Source: Christensenellaceae bacterium (lineage in GTDB: Bacteria > Bacillota > Clostridia > Christensenellales > Aristaeellaceae). From it: a stretch of 23,868 nucleotides of DNA. The position numbers were made by a program, and so were the translations under genes. This document shows, piece by piece, positions 22,797-23,868 of this stretch (the stretch's first letter is position 1; the number at the start of each line of letters is the position of its first letter). The notes under the pieces were generated by a model. It was not told where the DNA came from, did no database searches, and worked only from the letters and a program-made list of their open reading frames with translations. The DNA lies in NCBI GenBank assembly GCA_017881705.1, contig JADGQP010000170.1, forward strand, positions 1 to 23,868, in the 5' to 3' direction.

Positions 22797-23618
22797 ATGT
22801 CGGAAACAATACCCCCTACCATGGAGGCACTGCGTTCCAAAAAAGGATACATTATCGATATGGATGGCGTGATCTACCACGGTAACATGCTGTTGCCCGG
22901 TGTTACCGAGTTTGTAGATTGGTTAAAACGGGAAAACAAGGCGTTCCTGTTTTTAACCAACAGCAGCGAGCGCGCACCGCGTGAATTGCAGCAGAAATTA
23001 GCGCGCCTGGGGTTGGAAGTGGGCGAAAATCATTTTTATACCAGCGCCCTTTCTACGGCCACATTCTTAAAGAACCAATGCCCCGGCGGCAGCGCCTACG
23101 TAATCGGCGAACCCGGGCTGGTGGGCGCGCTGTACGACGCCGGTTTCACCATGAACGAGGTGAATCCCGACTATGTGGTGCTGGGCGAGACGCACAGTTA
23201 CAGCTACGACCGTATTGAGCACGCGGTGGCGCTGGTACGCGCGGGCGCTAAACTCATTGGTACCAACCCGGACATCACCGGCCCTATTGAGGGTGGCATC
23301 GCGCCAGCCTGCAAGGCGCTGATGGCGCCTATCGAGCTGGCTACGGGCCGAAGCGCTTATTATCTGGGCAAACCCAACCCGTTGATGATGAGCCACGGCC
23401 TGCGTCGGCTGGGCGTGGAGGCGGAGGAAGCCGCCATTATCGGCGACCGGATGGATACCGATATCGTAGCGGGTATGGAAAGCGGCATTGATACGGTGCT
23501 GGTATTAAGCGGCGTTACCACCGAGCACGAAATGCGTAAATTCCCCTATCGCCCCCTCTACGTTTTAAACGGTGTGGGCGATATCGTACCGGAATACGGC
23601 CAGCCTGCAAAAGCGTAG
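22797..23618 (+). CDS. HAD-superfamily IIA phosphatase (NagD/AraL-like)
   Basis: A 273-residue soluble sugar- or nucleotide-phosphate phosphatase. Motif I is DMDGVIY (21-27) with nucleophile Asp21 and acid/base Asp23, motif II is LTNSSE (53-58), then Lys192 in YLGKPNP and the acidic motif IGDRMDTD (215-222). The C2-type cap between motifs II and III is typical of NagD. GAAAGGTGA precedes the ATG. It is divergent from the nucleoside transporter, so a role in nucleotide dephosphorylation is possible, but that is context only. Other family members act on pyridoxal phosphate, phosphoglycolate or sugar phosphates. Confidence 0.93.
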   Translation: MSETIPPTMEALRSKKGYIIDMDGVIYHGNMLLPGVTEFVDWLKRENKAFLFLTNSSERAPRELQQKLARLGLEVGENHFYTSALSTATFLKNQCPGGSAYVIGEPGLVGALYDAGFTMNEVNPDYVVLGETHSYSYDRIEHAVALVRAGAKLIGTNPDITGPIEGGIAPACKALMAPIELATGRSAYYLGKPNPLMMSHGLRRLGVEAEEAAIIGDRMDTDIVAGMESGIDTVLVLSGVTTEHEMRKFPYRPLYVLNGVGDIVPEYGQPAKA

Positions 23619-23711
23619 CCAGTGGGAAAGGCTTCGTCGCTTCCTTCGGTTGATGAAAGAACCTGTTTTATACACGTAACTAAGAAACAGTGCAAACCTC
23701 TTATAGATAAG

Positions 23712-23755
23712 AAAAAGCGCAACACCCGGGAATTTCCGTGCGTTGCGCTTTTATT
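23712..23755. terminator. Bidirectional intrinsic terminator
   Basis: AAAAGCGCAAC pairs with GTTGCGCTTTT (11 base pairs), with a further inner pairing. T-runs lie on both sides, serving the phosphatase gene and the gene entering from the right edge. Confidence 0.88.
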
Positions 23756-23761
23756 TTATCA

Positions 23762-23868
23762 TCAATCCGCAATATCCAAGCCTGTCATTTGCTTCCACTT
23801 TTTGCGAATGGCTTGTTGATGCTGCATGCCGTAATCCGGGTCGTCCGCCGTGCATTCCGCGATGGTGC
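23762..23868 (-). CDS. C-terminal fragment of an unidentified protein
   Basis: On the minus strand a frame enters from the right edge and ends in TGA at 23762-23764, seven bases after the shared terminator. The last 34 residues read TIAECTADDPDYGMQH and end KKWKQMTGLDIAD. They are charged and helical with no membrane segment. I do not recognise the family. One other minus-strand frame is also open here; I prefer this one because it stops right at a terminator and has ordinary composition. Confidence 0.55.
   Translation of the reverse strand, partial: TIAECTADDPDYGMQHQQAIRKKWKQMTGLDIAD

Overview
The window reads as chromosomal DNA from a Gram-positive, Firmicutes-type bacterium, most likely an uncultured Clostridia-like lineage of moderately high GC. 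The basis is strong AGGAGG-type ribosome binding sites, sigma-A-like promoters (TTGACA/TATAAT with 17-base spacers), a DegV-family fatty-acid-binding protein, DUF523, a NupNOPQ-type nucleoside ABC transporter, and short intergenic regions closed by U-tract hairpins. No rRNA, tRNA, CRISPR array, insertion sequence, phage gene or attachment site was seen. Nothing here is a clear new multi-gene system; most of the interest lies in regulatory DNA and in unusual protein tails.

Layout. 1-1541: the 3' end of a HAD phosphatase convergent with a D-2-hydroxyacid dehydrogenase. 1542-3579: a divergent promoter region and glmS (UDP-GlcNAc precursor synthesis). 3705-7375: a minus-strand operon, transcribed in the order polyprenyl-phosphate sugar-1-phosphate transferase, sugar-1-phosphate nucleotidyltransferase, galE; together these supply and start a lipid-linked surface glycan. 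7559-8080: DUF523 with a cysteine-rich tail. 8247-11546: a 1099-residue secreted protein of nine SdrD-B-like domains with no visible cell-wall anchor. 11791-14602: DegV protein, secreted ComEC-like metallo-beta-lactamase hydrolase and UppP (undecaprenyl-phosphate recycling).

14741-17386: a minus-strand pair (small lipoprotein, then a flavodoxin-fold reductase with a cysteine cluster) divergent from a plus-strand pair (double-GNAT protein, then a YgjP-type zinc metallopeptidase). 17462-22508: a minus-strand nucleoside ABC transporter (binding protein, 300-base structured gap with an internal terminator, ATPase, two permeases joined by ATGA overlaps). 22797-23618: a NagD-type HAD phosphatase. 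23762-23868: the C-terminus of an unidentified minus-strand gene.

Functional theme. Several genes serve the cell envelope: GlmS makes amino sugar, GalE and the nucleotidyltransferase make activated sugars, the sugar transferase loads undecaprenyl phosphate, and UppP recycles that carrier. The rest are housekeeping, uptake and redox genes. Most divergent intergenic regions carry short perfect dyads at or between the promoters, which are candidate operators. Most convergent gene pairs share one bidirectional terminator.
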